Assembly (NCBI GenBank): GCA_001549895.1
Contig: AP014720.1
Span: forward strand, 124,001 to 188,000
From: Arthrobacter sp. Hiyo8
GTDB lineage: Bacteria > Actinomycetota > Actinomycetes > Actinomycetales > Micrococcaceae
Direction of reading: 5' to 3'
DNA length: 64,000 bases
The position numbers and the translations under genes were made by a program. How positions within the stretch are numbered: the first letter of the stretch is position 1; each line of letters opens with the position of its first letter. Shown here piece by piece: positions 31,000 to 41,192 of the stretch. The notes under the pieces were generated by a model. The model ran no database searches. It saw only the letters and a list, made by a program, of their open reading frames with translations, and was not told where the DNA came from.

Positions 31000-31170
31000 A
31001 GTGCTTCCCTTCGAATGATTTCAGCGCAGTCCTGATCTGTCTGGACACGCACAGCCTGGGGCGGATGCAAAGATGCACTGCGGTTGGACACCTTGGACTG
31101 CGACGAGCGCTCGGCGCCAATTTGGGTCTCGTCTCGGCAGTCTGATCCAATTGAAACCTTGGGAACAGAG

Positions 31171-31238
31171 GATTGTCAACAGTCTGCGAATATGACAAAG
31201 GTCTGTTCTTATATGCCAGGTTGTTGACATTCTACAAT
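31171..31238. promoter_or_regulatory. operator-like sites in the SBP/HAD divergent promoter
   Basis: GATTGTCAACAGTC at 31171-31184 and GTTGACATTCTACAAT at 31223-31238, both variants of the island motif. The second contains the same ATTCTACAAT decamer that occurs (reversed) at 23176. Confidence 0.6.
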
Positions 31239-31354
31239 AGGCCTCCTAGAGTCGATCTACAGTCCATCGCGCTGCGAGAGCGCATCACGCCTTCAGCCGA
31301 CTGCCGAGCTCCGGACAGGGCCCTCGATCAATGTTGATGAAAAGGACGAACACC

Positions 31355-32029
31355 ATGGCACAGACGAACTTCCGGCCGGAGTACATCTCCTTTGATTGCT
31401 ACGGGACGCTGATCGACTTCGCGGTCGACTCCACCACCCGTCGCCTGCTCGCAGGACGGCTGAGCGAGGAGCAGTGGCCCAAGTTCAAGGCGATGTTCCG
31501 CGGCTACCGCTACGACCAGATTTGCGGCGAGTACCAGCCGTATGAGCAGGTCCTCGAGGACTCCTTCAACCGTGTGAGCAGGCGGTGGGGGCTCGAACCC
31601 GTCGAGGGCGCCGGCGCTCAATTCGGCGAAGCCGTCCGGTCCTGGGTCGCGCACGATGATGTGCCTGCCCCACTCAAGCTCATGGGTGAGAACTACAAGC
31701 TCGTCATCCTCTCCAACGCCGACGACTCCTTCCTCGACGTCAGCGTCCCCAGGCTCGGAGCCGAGTTCCACGCGGTCTACACGGCCGAGCAGGCCCAGGC
31801 CTACAAGCCCCGCTACCAGGCGTTCGAGTACATGCTCGACACCTTGAACGCCTCGCCCGAGGACTTCCTGCACGTCTCCTCGCACACGCGCTACGACCTC
31901 ATGCCTATGCACGACCTTGGCTTCCCCAACATGATCTACCTCGACCGCGGCTACGACCCGGACGTCCCCGGCTACGACTACACGACCGTCTATTCGCTCG
32001 ACGAGCTCAACAAGCACCTCGGTCTCTGA
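31355..32029 (+). CDS. HAD type II haloacid-dehalogenase-like hydrolase, subgroup A copy 1
   Basis: L-2-haloacid-dehalogenase-type HAD enzyme. ATG 31355 (MAQTNFRPEYISF), preferred over an ATG at 31331 because the copy at 54952 starts at the equivalent place. Nucleophile Asp14 in FDCYGTLI; the +2 residue is Tyr, as in haloacid dehalogenases and unlike phosphatases. Also ILSNADDSFLDV (Ser-Asn), YKPRYQAFEYMLDTLN (Lys) and HVSSHTRYDLMPMHDLGF. 224 residues, intact. The true substrate is unknown; halogenated compounds are only one option. First gene of a rightward run HAD-FAD-small-dehydrogenase-lyase. Confidence 0.92.
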   Translation: MAQTNFRPEYISFDCYGTLIDFAVDSTTRRLLAGRLSEEQWPKFKAMFRGYRYDQICGEYQPYEQVLEDSFNRVSRRWGLEPVEGAGAQFGEAVRSWVAHDDVPAPLKLMGENYKLVILSNADDSFLDVSVPRLGAEFHAVYTAEQAQAYKPRYQAFEYMLDTLNASPEDFLHVSSHTRYDLMPMHDLGFPNMIYLDRGYDPDVPGYDYTTVYSLDELNKHLGL

Positions 32030-32058
32030 GCCGCCACAAAGGAGAGAGAAGTCACACC

Positions 32059-33334
32059 ATGAAACTCACGCCCTACTGGCTGGACACTTCCGAACCGTCC
32101 GGGGACTACCGGCGCACGCCGGTCCCCGAGAACGTCGACGTCGCCGTCATCGGCGCTGGCTTCACCGGCGTGTCTGCAGCCTTGGAGCTTGCCCAGCAGG
32201 AGCCAGCGTCGCCCTCCTGGAGCGCCACACGGTCGGCTGGGGAGCATCCGGCCGTAACGGAGGCATGGCCACGACCGGATTGGCCATCGGCTTCGGCACC
32301 GCCGTGAAACGGTACGGGAACGAGCGGGCCGTCGAGATGTTTACTGAATACAACGACGCCATCGTCACCATCGAGAAGCTCGTGGGCGACTACGGCATCG
32401 ACTGCGACTACAGCCGTTATGGCAAGCTCTCGCTCGCGTTCCACCCCTCCCACTACGATGGGATGCTGAGGTCGCAGGAACTGCTTGCCACGCTGGCCGA
32501 TCATCATGTCCGAGTCATTCCGAAGGCGGACATCCACAGCGAAATCGGCTCTGACTTCTACCACGGAGCCATGCTCGATCCCATGGGAGCTGGACTCCAC
32601 GTGGGAAAGTTTGTCCACGGCCTGGCTGGTGCAGCCGCCGACGCCGGTGCGTTGATCTGTGAGAACGCCGGAGTCACCGAACTCAAGCGAATCTCGGGAA
32701 CCGTGCACGATGTCCACACCACCCGCGGGATCACGAGGGCCAAGCAGGTCCTGGTTGCCACGAGCGGATACACCGGGTCAGCGACGCCCTGGCTTCAGCG
32801 GCGCGTCATCCCGGTGGGGAGCTTCATCATAGTCACCGAACCCCTGTCCGAAGAGGTCGTGAACAGGATCCTTCCCAACCGCCGGATGGCCTCGGACAGC
32901 AAGATGCTCACGTACTACTTCCGGATCACTCCGGACAACAGGCTCCTCTTCGGTGGACGGGCGAGGTTCGCCCTCTCGAGCCCGGACTCGGACGTCAAGA
33001 GCGGGGAGATCCTTCACAAGGCGATGACCGAGCTCTTCCCCTACCTCGCCAACACCCGAGTCGACTACACCTGGGGCGGCCTCGTGGACCTCTCCATGGA
33101 CCAGATTGTGCACGCCGGCATCCACGACGGCATCTTCTACTCCCTGAACTACAGCGGGCACGGCGTCCAGATGGCGACCCATATGGGCAAGAAGATGGTC
33201 CAGTACATGGCAGGCGACGAGTCCGCCAACGTCTGGAGGGCATCAAGAATCCACCGGTTCCCGGCCACTTCGGTCCGCCCTGGTTCCTGCCACTCATCGG
33301 TGCATACGCCAAAGTCCACGACCGATTCAGCTAG
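32059..33334 (+). pseudogene. FAD-dependent oxidoreductase, DAO family, copy 3, frameshifted
   Basis: Amine-oxidase-like flavoenzyme. ATG 32059, 29 bases after the HAD stop. FAD loop VAVIGAGFTGVSAALELA, then after a break near 32205 ERHTVGWGASGRNGG, MATTGLAIGFGTAVKRYG, VLVATSGYTGSATPWLQRR, IIVTEPLSEEVVNRILP, DNRLLFGGRARFA and YSGHGVQMATHMGKKMVQYM. A break near 33238 leads to the end GPPWFLPLIGAYAKVHDRFS at 33334. About 425 residues. Both breaks are consistent with single missing bases. Confidence 0.86.
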
Positions 33335-33351
33335 ACAGGAGAACACATCCC

Positions 33352-33638
33352 GTGCTGCAAGCCACATCAGTACCTGAAACGCGCCCTAAAGCTGCGGCCC
33401 TGGCGGCTTCGCTGCCGGCATCCCCGGAGGAGCCTTCTTCGAAAGACAATGGCAGACAGCGAACATGCCACTCGACGTCAGGGACCCCGAGGACGGCATA
33501 CTCCTCTGGCAGGTCTGCGAATCCACATCCGCCGAAGTCGGGCGCGCCATCACGAACCTCGAGCCCAAGATCACCATCATCAACCTCGCCCATGCAGCGC
33601 GCACGCAGGAGCTCCACGGCATAGGCGGCACCTCATGA
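33352..33638 (+). CDS. small unknown protein, translationally coupled to the next gene
   Basis: Not recognised. A reading of about 95 residues starts at GTG 33352 (LQATSVPETRP), shifts near 33393, and continues CGPGGFAAGIPGGAFFERQW, MPLDVRDPEDGILLWQVCES, AEVGRAITNLEPKITIINLA and ends GIGGTS. Its TGA (33636-33638) overlaps the next ATG (33635) as ATGA, and the frame has normal actinobacterial codon bias, which argues it is real. Lies 17 bases after the FAD gene. Could be a small subunit or accessory protein of a neighbour. Confidence 0.45.
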
Positions 33639-34716
33639 GCCTTCACAGGATCGCGGTCATCGCGGGCGACGGCATCGGGAAGGAAGTGGTCCCCGCCGCA
33701 ATCTCGTGCCTTGAGCGGGTCGCGGAGCTCCACTCCCTGAAGCTTGAATTCACCCATTTAGACTGGGGCTCGGACTACTACCTGAAGCAGGGTTCCATGA
33801 TGCCTGCCGATGGACTGCAGCAGCTGGCCTTGCACGATGCGATCTTCCTGGGCGCCGTAGGCTCCCCGGAGGTTCCCGACGCGGAGACCCTGTGGGGGCT
33901 GCTCATCCCCATTCGCCGGGAATTCCAGCAGTACATCAACCTCCGCCCAGTCAAGACCTCGACGGTGTTGCATCACCTCTGGCCGGCGAGCACCCGGTCA
34001 ACCTCATCATCGTGCGCGAGAACAACGAAGGGAATATTCCGAAGTCGGAGGCCGGATGTACCGCGGTCTCCCACAGGAGTGCGCAGTCCAGGAAGCCATC
34101 TTCACCCGCCACGGGTCTCCAGGGCCGCACACTACGCAGCTTCCCTGGCGGCGTCCCGCCGCGGGCGGCTGACGTCCGCGACCAAAAGCAACGGCATCGT
34201 GCACACGATGCCGTTCTGGGACGAGATCGTCGCCGAAACGGTAAGTCTTCACCCTGACGTCGCGCTCACGACGGAGCACGTGGACGCCCTCGCGGCCCAT
34301 CTCGTCCTGCGGCCGTGGACGCTCGACGTCATCGTTGCCTCCAACCTGTTCGGCGACATCCTCTCGGATCTCGCCGCTGCGGTGACCGGTTCGATCGGCC
34401 TGGCTCCGAGTGCCAACCTGAATCCCGAGGGCCAATACCCGTCCCTTTTCGAGCCCATCCACGGCTCGGCACCCGATATTGCAGGGAAGGGTCTCGCCAA
34501 TCCGGTCGGCCAGCTGTGGTCCGGGCGATGATGCTCGAACATCTCGGCCATGCCGACGCCGCGCGGCACCTTCAGGAAGCGTTCGAGGCCGTGCTCCGGG
34601 ACGGCGTGCGGACCCGGGATATCGGCGGCACCGCCTCGACGACGGAATTCACGTCAGCCGTGCTATCCATGATCGACGCCCTGGATTCTGCCGACCTTGC
34701 CCGGGCGTCTCAATAG
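33635..34716 (+). pseudogene. isocitrate/isopropylmalate-dehydrogenase-family enzyme (tartrate/D-malate type), frameshifted
   Basis: NAD-dependent beta-decarboxylating dehydrogenase of the TtuC/DmlA type. ATG 33635 in ATGA overlap. MSLHRIAVIAGDGIGKEVVP, AVGSPEVPDAETLWGLLIPIRREF, INLRPVKT; breaks near 33958, 34035, 34110 and 34512. Joined pieces give VNLIIVRENNEGN (substrate-site RENxEG), KSNGIVHTMPFWDE, VDALAAHLVLRPWTLDVIVASNLFGDILSDL and LAPSANLNPEG. About 361 residues, normal. Acts on a 2-hydroxy dicarboxylate such as malate or tartrate; the exact one is uncertain. Four breaks make it one of the most damaged genes here. Confidence 0.83.
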
Positions 34717-34935
34717 AGGCATTCTCGGGGTAACCCTAACCTCACCGTGAACCGTGGCCGGCGGCACACGCTCCGAGCGGCGAACAGGAGATCTAGCTCA
34801 TCAACCCGAGCCCGCTCTTAGTGGAACCTGAGCCGATTCATCACCGGACAGCCCCTGGAGAACGCCGCCGATAAGACTCCTGGGAGAGGTCAGCGTTTCC
34901 CCCACCCAGAACGATCCCAGACAAGGATTGAACGA

Positions 34936-36165
34936 TTGTCCCAACCCGCCTCACTACCCCTGCCGAGGCTGAGAAGACGCAGGATGGAGAAGGACGGCCT
35001 CGGGGTCCGAGAGATCCCCCCGATGTCTATTGGGGATCCAGACCTTCCGCGCGGTAGAGAACTTCCCCATCACCGGAGCGGAAATCTCATCCTATCCACT
35101 GCTTGTCACGGCGCTCGCCCAGATCAAGCGCGCCGCCCTGCTGGCCAACTTCGATCTCGGTCTGATCGAGCGATCGAAGAAGGACGCCATAGAACAGGCC
35201 TGCCTGGAAATCGAGCAAGGCAGGCTGCGCGAGCAGTTCGTGGTCGATCCCATTCAAGGCGGGCTGGAGCGCCTACGAACACGAATGCCAACGAGGTGAT
35301 CGCCAATCGTGCGCTCGAGCGGCTGGGGCATGAGCGAGGCTCCTACAGCGTGATTCATCCCAGCAGCGACGTGAACATGAGCCTGTCCACCGAAGACGTC
35401 TACCCCACCGCGGTAAGAATCGCCTCGATTCAAGGTGCCCAAGAGCTCCTCTCGGCGATCGGGCACCTTCGCGCCGAACTTGCGCGAAAGGCCATCGAGC
35501 TCACTGACATATCGAAAATGGGCCGGACAGGCTGCAAAGCCGCCACGCCAATGACCCTGGGTCAAGAGTTCGAAGGCTACGCCGTGATGCTGGACGAGGA
35601 CCAACGACGGATACGTGAGGCGCTCTCTCACCTGCACAAGATCAGCCTCGGCGCCACTGCGCCCGGCACCGCGATCGACCGGCACCCGCGGTACGCGTCG
35701 AAGTTCTGGGTGTACTTGCGCGAAATCACGGCTCTCCCGCTCGAGAGAGCGGGACGCCCTGTAGAGGCGCATCTGGCCAGCCGCGGGTTCGTACTCCTCT
35801 CGGCTGCGCTCAGGCACAACGCCGTCACGCTCTCTAGGATCTGCAACGATCTGACACTGCTGTCGTCCCACAGGGGGGAAGACCTTGCGCAAATCGACCT
35901 TCCGTGGCGTCAGGACGAGTCCTGGACGGCAGAGGGCAAGGTACGTCCAGTGATCCCCGAAGTCGTCAATCAAGTGGCGTTCGAGGTGATCGGGAACGAT
36001 CTGACGATCACGATGGCGGCCGAGGCAGGGCAACTGCGGCCGAATGGGAACGCATTCGAACCGATCATAGCGCTCTCAATCTTCGCCAGCCTGGACCACC
36101 TCTCGGCTGCGTGCACTGTCTTGGCCGAGCGCTGTATCGCAGGCATCACCAGCTCAAACAAGTAG
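34936..36165 (+). pseudogene. aspartase/fumarase-family lyase with altered active site, frameshifted and short
   Basis: Aspartate ammonia-lyase-like protein. TTG 34936 (or ATG 34984), EKDGLGVREIPPD, then a break near 35020 into GIQTFRAVENFPITG; a second break near 35278 leads to TNTNANEVIANRALERLG. Key residues differ from aspartase: KMGRTGCKAATPMTLGQEF has Gly where His is conserved, HPSSDVNMSLSTEDVYPTA replaces the NDxVNxSQSTND loop, and ESWTAEGKVRPVIPEVVNQ replaces the GSSIMPGKVNP loop (Asn to Arg). It ends after CIAGITSSNK, about 60-70 residues short of the family. May be a pseudoenzyme or have changed chemistry. Confidence 0.78.
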
Positions 36166-36452
36166 CTTCTCGCTCCGGGGAGCGGAACAGGATCGCCGCC
36201 CTGGCCCGTCCATCATCGGCCAACCGGCTGCCACTGATCCTAGGCCCCACCCAAAGGGTGAGCCGTTCACCGATTCCACGGAGAGACCTCTCGAGGTCAC
36301 CCTGCCCGTGTACGCGTGCCGGCCTTGCAGGCGCCGGGGAGGATGGGCACCGTTAGGCTCTGGCTGACATAGACCATGGACTGCAGCCGGGGCTCGGTGT
36401 CTCCGTTTCGCGCGGTCGATCGTCAGCTGCTACTGCTCCGAACGCCACACCC

Positions 36453-36743
36453 TTACGTCGTCTTCGGCGTGGACAGCAATCCTCCCACGCCCTTCGTCGC
36501 CCAGACCCAGAAGACCGACCCGTCTTGGGCGACGACGTCGACTGTTCCGCTGAAACGGGATTCCCAGCCCCTGTAAACCGTCACTCGATCATTTGACTCG
36601 AGGGAGACCCACTCGTGGTGGGGTACACCGGAGAGGGATGCTTCCGTGAGGTCCTCATCGAGCTCGAGCCTCTGGTATTCATTCATATGCACGTACGTGG
36701 CCGCATTATTGTTCCTGTGAGAGAAACGGGATCTAGATTTCAC
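36453..36743 (-). CDS. small hypothetical protein
   Basis: 96 residues from GTG 36743, which follows GGAG by 7 bases; an inner ATG at 36686 would give 77. C-terminal half has a short beta-rich pattern (WVSLESNDRVTVYRGWES, GTVDVVAQDGSVFWVWATKGVG) seen in small actinobacterial proteins of unknown role. Transcribed alone. Confidence 0.5.
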   Translation of the reverse strand: MKSRSRFSHRNNNAATYVHMNEYQRLELDEDLTEASLSGVPHHEWVSLESNDRVTVYRGWESRFSGTVDVVAQDGSVFWVWATKGVGGLLSTPKTT

Positions 36744-37336
36744 GGCCTTGCTCCTTTCCGCTGATAATGCTGTTACCCGACACCCGCACTTCGCGGGATG
36801 CCGAACTGGTTTTTCCTGTCACGGCGCTTTCCAGGTCGAGAGCCGAAATGGGTTCAGCTCCGCCGTGTACTGCCATTCGACGGCCTCCCTATGGAGGGAC
36901 GGCGTAAGTCTCGTCCTTCAGGATGCCGACGGCGGCGGACGGCCATGCCTGAGTCGTCCAGGCTCCGCTTGTCGGGCAATGTTCGCCCGTCGCCGCGACC
37001 CGTCTTCCTGGCGGAGGATCACGATCCAAGGCCATCGCTGCGGAGTGGTTGGTGATCCACTGGTCGGCATCGCTCTCTACCTCTTCCCTGAGGTGGGGTG
37101 CGGTACGAAGGGCCGGAACTGGAGTGAACCCGGTGTACCGCTCATGCGGTCTCTTTCCAAGAGTGTGACATACATCGCCTTGGATTGTCAACAATAATTT
37201 TGTAGAAGAGGTGACAATCTACCGGAGCGTTGAGGCCAGGCTTCGAGAGGTTTGGGCACAGCAAAGGGGCGGCGAGTGCCCAGTGAGCCACATGGGCCCT
37301 GCGGGGACTCGCCGCCCCCTGCTCTTGGTGACTAAG
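36744..37336. other. gene-poor stretch with an operator-like palindrome
   Basis: No convincing gene; a leftward frame at 36889-37194 is unrecognised. ATTGTCAACAAT occurs at 37184-37195 and a reversed half (GTGACAATC) at 37211-37219, with TTTTGTAGAAG between, like the other island operators. It would serve the leftward gene at 36743 or a lost rightward gene. Confidence 0.45.
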
Positions 37337-38804
37337 CTAGGCCTGCGGGGCGGGCACGGGGATGGCTGTGTATTTGTATTCGAGGAATTCGTCGATGCCC
37401 ACCCGGCCGCCTTCGCGGCCAAGGCCGGATTGCTTGACGCCTCCGAACGGGGCGGCGGGGTTGGAGACGATTCCGGTGTTGACCCGACCATGCCGACTTC
37501 GAGTGCTGCGGAGAAGCGGGCGGCCTTGTCGAGGTCTTGGGTGAAGACGTATCCGACGAGGCCCCATTCGGTGTCGTTGGCCAGGTGGATGACTTCGTCT
37601 TCGGTGTCGAAGACGGTGATGGGGGCGACTGGGCCGAAGATTTCGGTCCGGCTGATCTCGGCGTCGGCGGGAACGTCGACCAGGACCGTGGGCTTGTAGA
37701 AGTATCCCGGTCCCTCGGGCCGGAAGCCCCGGTGAGGACTTTGGCCCCGCGCGCCACCGCATCTTTGACGAGCTGCTCGACCTTTTCCACCCCGTTCTGG
37801 TCGATCAGGGGTCCGACCTGGGTGCCGGGACTGGCTCCGTCGCCGACGACGAGGGCTTCCATGCGCTCGGCGAACCGGCGGCTGAACTCGTCGGCGATGT
37901 CCCGGTGGACGTAGATGCGGTTCGCCGCGGTGCAGGCCTCGCCCATGTTGCGCATCTTCGCGGCCATGGCTCCCTCGACGGCACGGTCGAGGTCCGCATC
38001 CCGCAGGACGATGAAGGGTGCGTTGCCGCCGAGCTCCATGGAGGAGCGCAGGATGTTCTCCGCAGCCTGCCGGAGAAGGATCTTCCCTACCTCGGTGGAT
38101 CCGGTGAAGCTGATCTTCCGGGCGATTCCGCTGTTCATCCAGACGTCGACTACGGATGAGGAGCTGGAGGTCGGGACCACGTTGAGCACGCCGTCCGGCA
38201 ACCCGGCCTCCTTGAGGATTGCGGCGAGGGCGAGGGAGGTCAGCGGGGTGAGCGCGGCGGGCTTGAAGACCATCGTGCAGCCCGCTGCGATGGCGGTGCC
38301 GATCTTGCGGGTGCCCATGGCAAGGGGAAGTTCCAGGGCGTGACGAGGATGGACGGACCGACCGGTTCTTTGGTCACCATGATGCGGTTGGTGCCGTCGA
38401 CGGAGGTCGTGGTGTCGCCGTCGATCCGTGCGGCCTCTTCGGAGAACCAGCGGAAGAATTCGGCACCGTAGGAGATTTCTGCCTTGGCCTCCGCGAGCGG
38501 CTTGCCCATTTCCGAGGTCATGATCGCGGCGAGTTCCTCAGCACGGCTGAGGATGAGCTCGTACGCCTTGCGGAGGATGTCGGCACGGAATCGGGGCGAG
38601 GTCTTCCCCCACGAGGCCTGGCGGCGCCGGCTGCCTCGATGGCGCGCTGGGCGTCTTCCGGGGTGCCGTCTGCCACATGTGCCAGGGTCTCGAGGGTCGC
38701 CGGATTCTCGACTCGGAAGCGCTTCTCGGATGAGGAAAGGGTCCATTGTCCGTCGATGAACAGGTCGACTTGGAGCTCTTCCAGGAGCGGGCGGTGATGG
38801 TCAC
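37337..38804 (-). pseudogene. gabD: succinate-semialdehyde-type aldehyde dehydrogenase, frameshifted
   Basis: NAD(P)-dependent aldehyde dehydrogenase closest to GabD. GTG 38804; LLEELQVDLFIDGQW, FRVENPATLETLAHVADGTPE, then breaks near 38790, 38620 and 38330. Core: RFRADILRKAYELILSRAEELA, VTKEPVGPSILVTPWNFP (NADP loop), STEVGKILLRQAAE, MELGGNAPFIVLRDADLD (general-base Glu) and MGEACTAANRIYVH (catalytic Cys). A break near 37720 precedes the end SGLGREGGRVGIDEFLEYK. About 488 residues. Follows the aminotransferase by 77 bases in the same direction: a classical GABA-type pair, turning an omega-amino acid into a dicarboxylate. Confidence 0.9.
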
Positions 38805-38881
38805 GGGTTTGTCCTTTGGTTGCTGTAGTTGGATGGTTAGTTGCTTTTCGGCGGTGCGGAGGAGACTCCGTGGCCGTTGGC

Positions 38882-40162
38882 TCAGGAACCGGCTCCTGCC
38901 GGTGCTACCGGCGCGCCGAGGACTGCGGCGACGGCCGCTTCGAATCTTTCGAGTCCAGTGGCGATCTCTGCCTCGGTCACGATGAGGGCCGGGATGAGCC
39001 GGACGACATTGCCCTCCGGCCCACATGTGAGGGTCAGGAGTCGCTGCTCGACGGTTGCCTGCTGCACGGCCGTGGCGGTGGCAGCGTCGGCCGTGCCGTC
39101 CGGTGCGGTGAACTCGATGCCGGCCATGAGGCCGATGCCTCGAACGTTACCGATCGCGGGGAAGCGAGCCCGGATCTCCTTGAGCCCGGCCAGCATCTGG
39201 TTTCCGCGGACGCGGGCATTCTCGACGAGCCCCTCCTCCTCGATCACCTCGAGGGTCGCCACGCCCGCTGCTGCAGAGACAGCGTTGCCGCCGTAGGTTC
39301 CGCCTTGGGAGCCGGGCCAGGCCTTGGACATGGTCTCGGTGGAGGCGGCGATCGCCGAGATGGGAAGCCGGAGGCGACGCCTTGGCGGTGACGATGATAT
39401 CTGGGGTCGCCTGGGAGTGCTGGTGGCCCAGAACTTGCCCGTGCGCCCGACGCCTGCCTGGACCTCGTCGAAGATGAGCTGGATCCCATGGCGGTTGGCC
39501 CGCTCGCGCAGGCCGTCCATGAAGGCTGGAGGGGTGGGGATGTAGCCGCCGTCGCCCAGCGCCGGTTCGATGAGAAACGCGGCCGTGTCCTCGGGAGCGG
39601 TGCGGGTCTTGAAGAGGTAGTCGAGCTCCCTGAGCGCGAAGGCCACAACGCTCGCCTCGTCCATGCCGTAGCGGTACATGTGCGGGAAGACGGACATGTG
39701 CACGCCCGCCATGAGCGGTGCGAAGCCCGCGGAGAACTTCGTCCCGGCCGTCGTGAGCGAGGCAGCGGCCACGGTGCGGCCGTGGAACCCGCCTTGGAAC
39801 ACCACAATGTTGGGACGTCCCGTCGCCATCCGAGCCAGCCGGATCGCGGCCTCGACCGCCTCGGAGCCGGAGTTCGCGTAGAACACCGAATCGAGCCCGG
39901 CCGGGAGGACTTCTCCTAGCTTCTCGGTCAGCTCAAGCAAGGGCTTGTGCATCACCGTCGTGTATTGGGCGTGGATGATCTTGCCGACCTGTTCGCGGGC
40001 AGCCGCGACGACCTTGGGGTGGCAGTGGCCCGTGCTGGTCACTCCGATGCCGGTAGTGAAGTCCAGGTACTGCTCGCCGTCGGTGCCGAAGATCCAGCTG
40101 CCGAGAGCATGGTCTACGACCACGGGCGTCGCCTGCTTCAGGACGGGGCTCAGAGAAGTCAC
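38882..40162 (-). CDS. gabT: 4-aminobutyrate-type class-III aminotransferase with locally misframed segment
   Basis: PLP omega-aminotransferase. ATG 40162; FTTGIGVTSTGHCHPKVV, YANSGSEAVEAAIRLAR, GGFHGRTVAAASLTT, IFDEVQAGVGRTGKFWAT and GGTYGGNAVSAAAGVATLEVI are normal. Between them, 39350-39430, the visible frame reads STPRRPQISSSPPRRRLRL, but repairing three single-base losses gives HSQATPDIIVTAKGVASGFP, which contains the PLP lysine. The three losses restore the frame, so the open reading frame looks intact at 426 residues. Upstream region (40163-40394) is shared with the divergent GntR gene and holds two palindromes. Confidence 0.9.
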   Translation of the reverse strand: MTSLSPVLKQATPVVVDHALGSWIFGTDGEQYLDFTTGIGVTSTGHCHPKVVAAAREQVGKIIHAQYTTVMHKPLLELTEKLGEVLPAGLDSVFYANSGSEAVEAAIRLARMATGRPNIVVFQGGFHGRTVAAASLTTAGTKFSAGFAPLMAGVHMSVFPHMYRYGMDEASVVAFALRELDYLFKTRTAPEDTAAFLIEPALGDGGYIPTPPAFMDGLRERANRHGIQLIFDEVQAGVGRTGKFWATSTPRRPQISSSPPRRRLRLPISAIAASTETMSKAWPGSQGGTYGGNAVSAAAGVATLEVIEEEGLVENARVRGNQMLAGLKEIRARFPAIGNVRGIGLMAGIEFTAPDGTADAATATAVQQATVEQRLLTLTCGPEGNVVRLIPALIVTEAEIATGLERFEAAVAAVLGAPVAPAGAGS

Positions 40163-40273
40163 GTTTCACCTTCTTTTTCAAGATTGCGGCCAGCACCTGG
40201 AGTCACCCCAGCGGCGCCGACTGGCGCACGTTGCTTGTCGCTAATTACTTTCATCGTGAGGGACTGCGACGAC

Positions 40274-40359
40274 ATTGTCAACAATAGAACGATACGGCGG
40301 GGCCCGTTAGGCCTAAAGGTCCCTGTTCCCGCGCCTAGCCACATATGATTGTCTACAAC
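40274..40359. promoter_or_regulatory. two operator-like palindromes in the gabT/GntR divergent promoter
   Basis: ATTGTCAACAAT at 40274-40285 and ATTGTCTACAAC at 40348-40359, 74 bases apart. The placement between a GntR gene and its presumed target operon is the classic arrangement for autoregulation. Confidence 0.7.
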
Positions 40360-40394
40360 AACGTACTCGTCGATTAAGCCTCAGGAAGCGTGCT

Positions 40395-41080
40395 ATGAAG
40401 ACCAACCGAGTGCTCCAGCCCATCGTGCAGGAGTCCACGCCGTCACTTATCGCCGCCCAGCTGAGAAAGCACATCGCCGAGGGTACCCTGGCGCCCGGCG
40501 CCCAGCTCGTTGAGGCAGACATCGCCAGGGAACTCGGCGTGAGCAGGGGCCGATACGTGAGGCGATCCAGCGGCTCACCCAGGAGGGCCTCCTCGTGAGC
40601 ATCCGCAACAGGGGCGTCTTCGTCGCCGAATTCGACGACAGCGACATCCGCGACATATACGAAGCGCGGACAGCGGTTGAGAAGGCCGCCGGCGGGATCC
40701 TTGCCGACGGCGATCGCGCCCGGGCTGGAGCGGAGCTGCTCAAGCGCGTCGACCGCATGGATGAGGCCAGGATCTCAGGCGATGAGACGGCAGTCTCTGA
40801 AGCCGACATCGCCTTCCACGAAAAGCTCGTGGAAATGGCCGCAAGCCCCAGGCTCTCGAAGATGCATGCCACGTTGCTGACCGAGACGCGAATGTGCCTC
40901 AGTCGCCTCCAGGGGCGCTACGAGGACGAATCGGTCCGGGTCGCAGAGCACCGGGGAATCGCCGAGGCCATCCGCGACGGGAAGCGGGACCTTGTGATGG
41001 ACCGGCTGGACGCACACAAGGACGACGCCCTCGCAAGGCTTCTCCCTGTCGCAGGGGCGGACAGCACGGTGGTTTCCTAA
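40395..41080 (+). pseudogene. GntR-family regulator, FCD subfamily (copy 3), frameshifted
   Basis: ATG 40395; HTH LVEADIARELGVSRG, then one base lost near 40549; the repaired helix reads GPIREAIQRLTQEGLLVSIRNRG. FCD domain: DIRDIYEARTAVEKAAGG, EADIAFHEKLVEMAAS, RVAEHRGIAEAIRDG. About 228 residues. Divergent from gabT-gabD with two palindromes between, so probably their regulator. Confidence 0.88.
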
Positions 41081-41192
41081 CGTCGGCAGGGAACTCACCC
41101 TCGGCTGGAGCCGTCGGGGGTTCGGGCGTCTGCAGCTATCGGCCCAGACGAACACCCATCCCCACTTGAGCGCGGGTCTGGCCATGCCCCGA

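Noticed and set aside
31224..31238. TTGACA followed by TACAAT as a promoter
   Set aside because: The two hexamers are only 3 bases apart; a real promoter needs about 17, so this is read as an operator variant.
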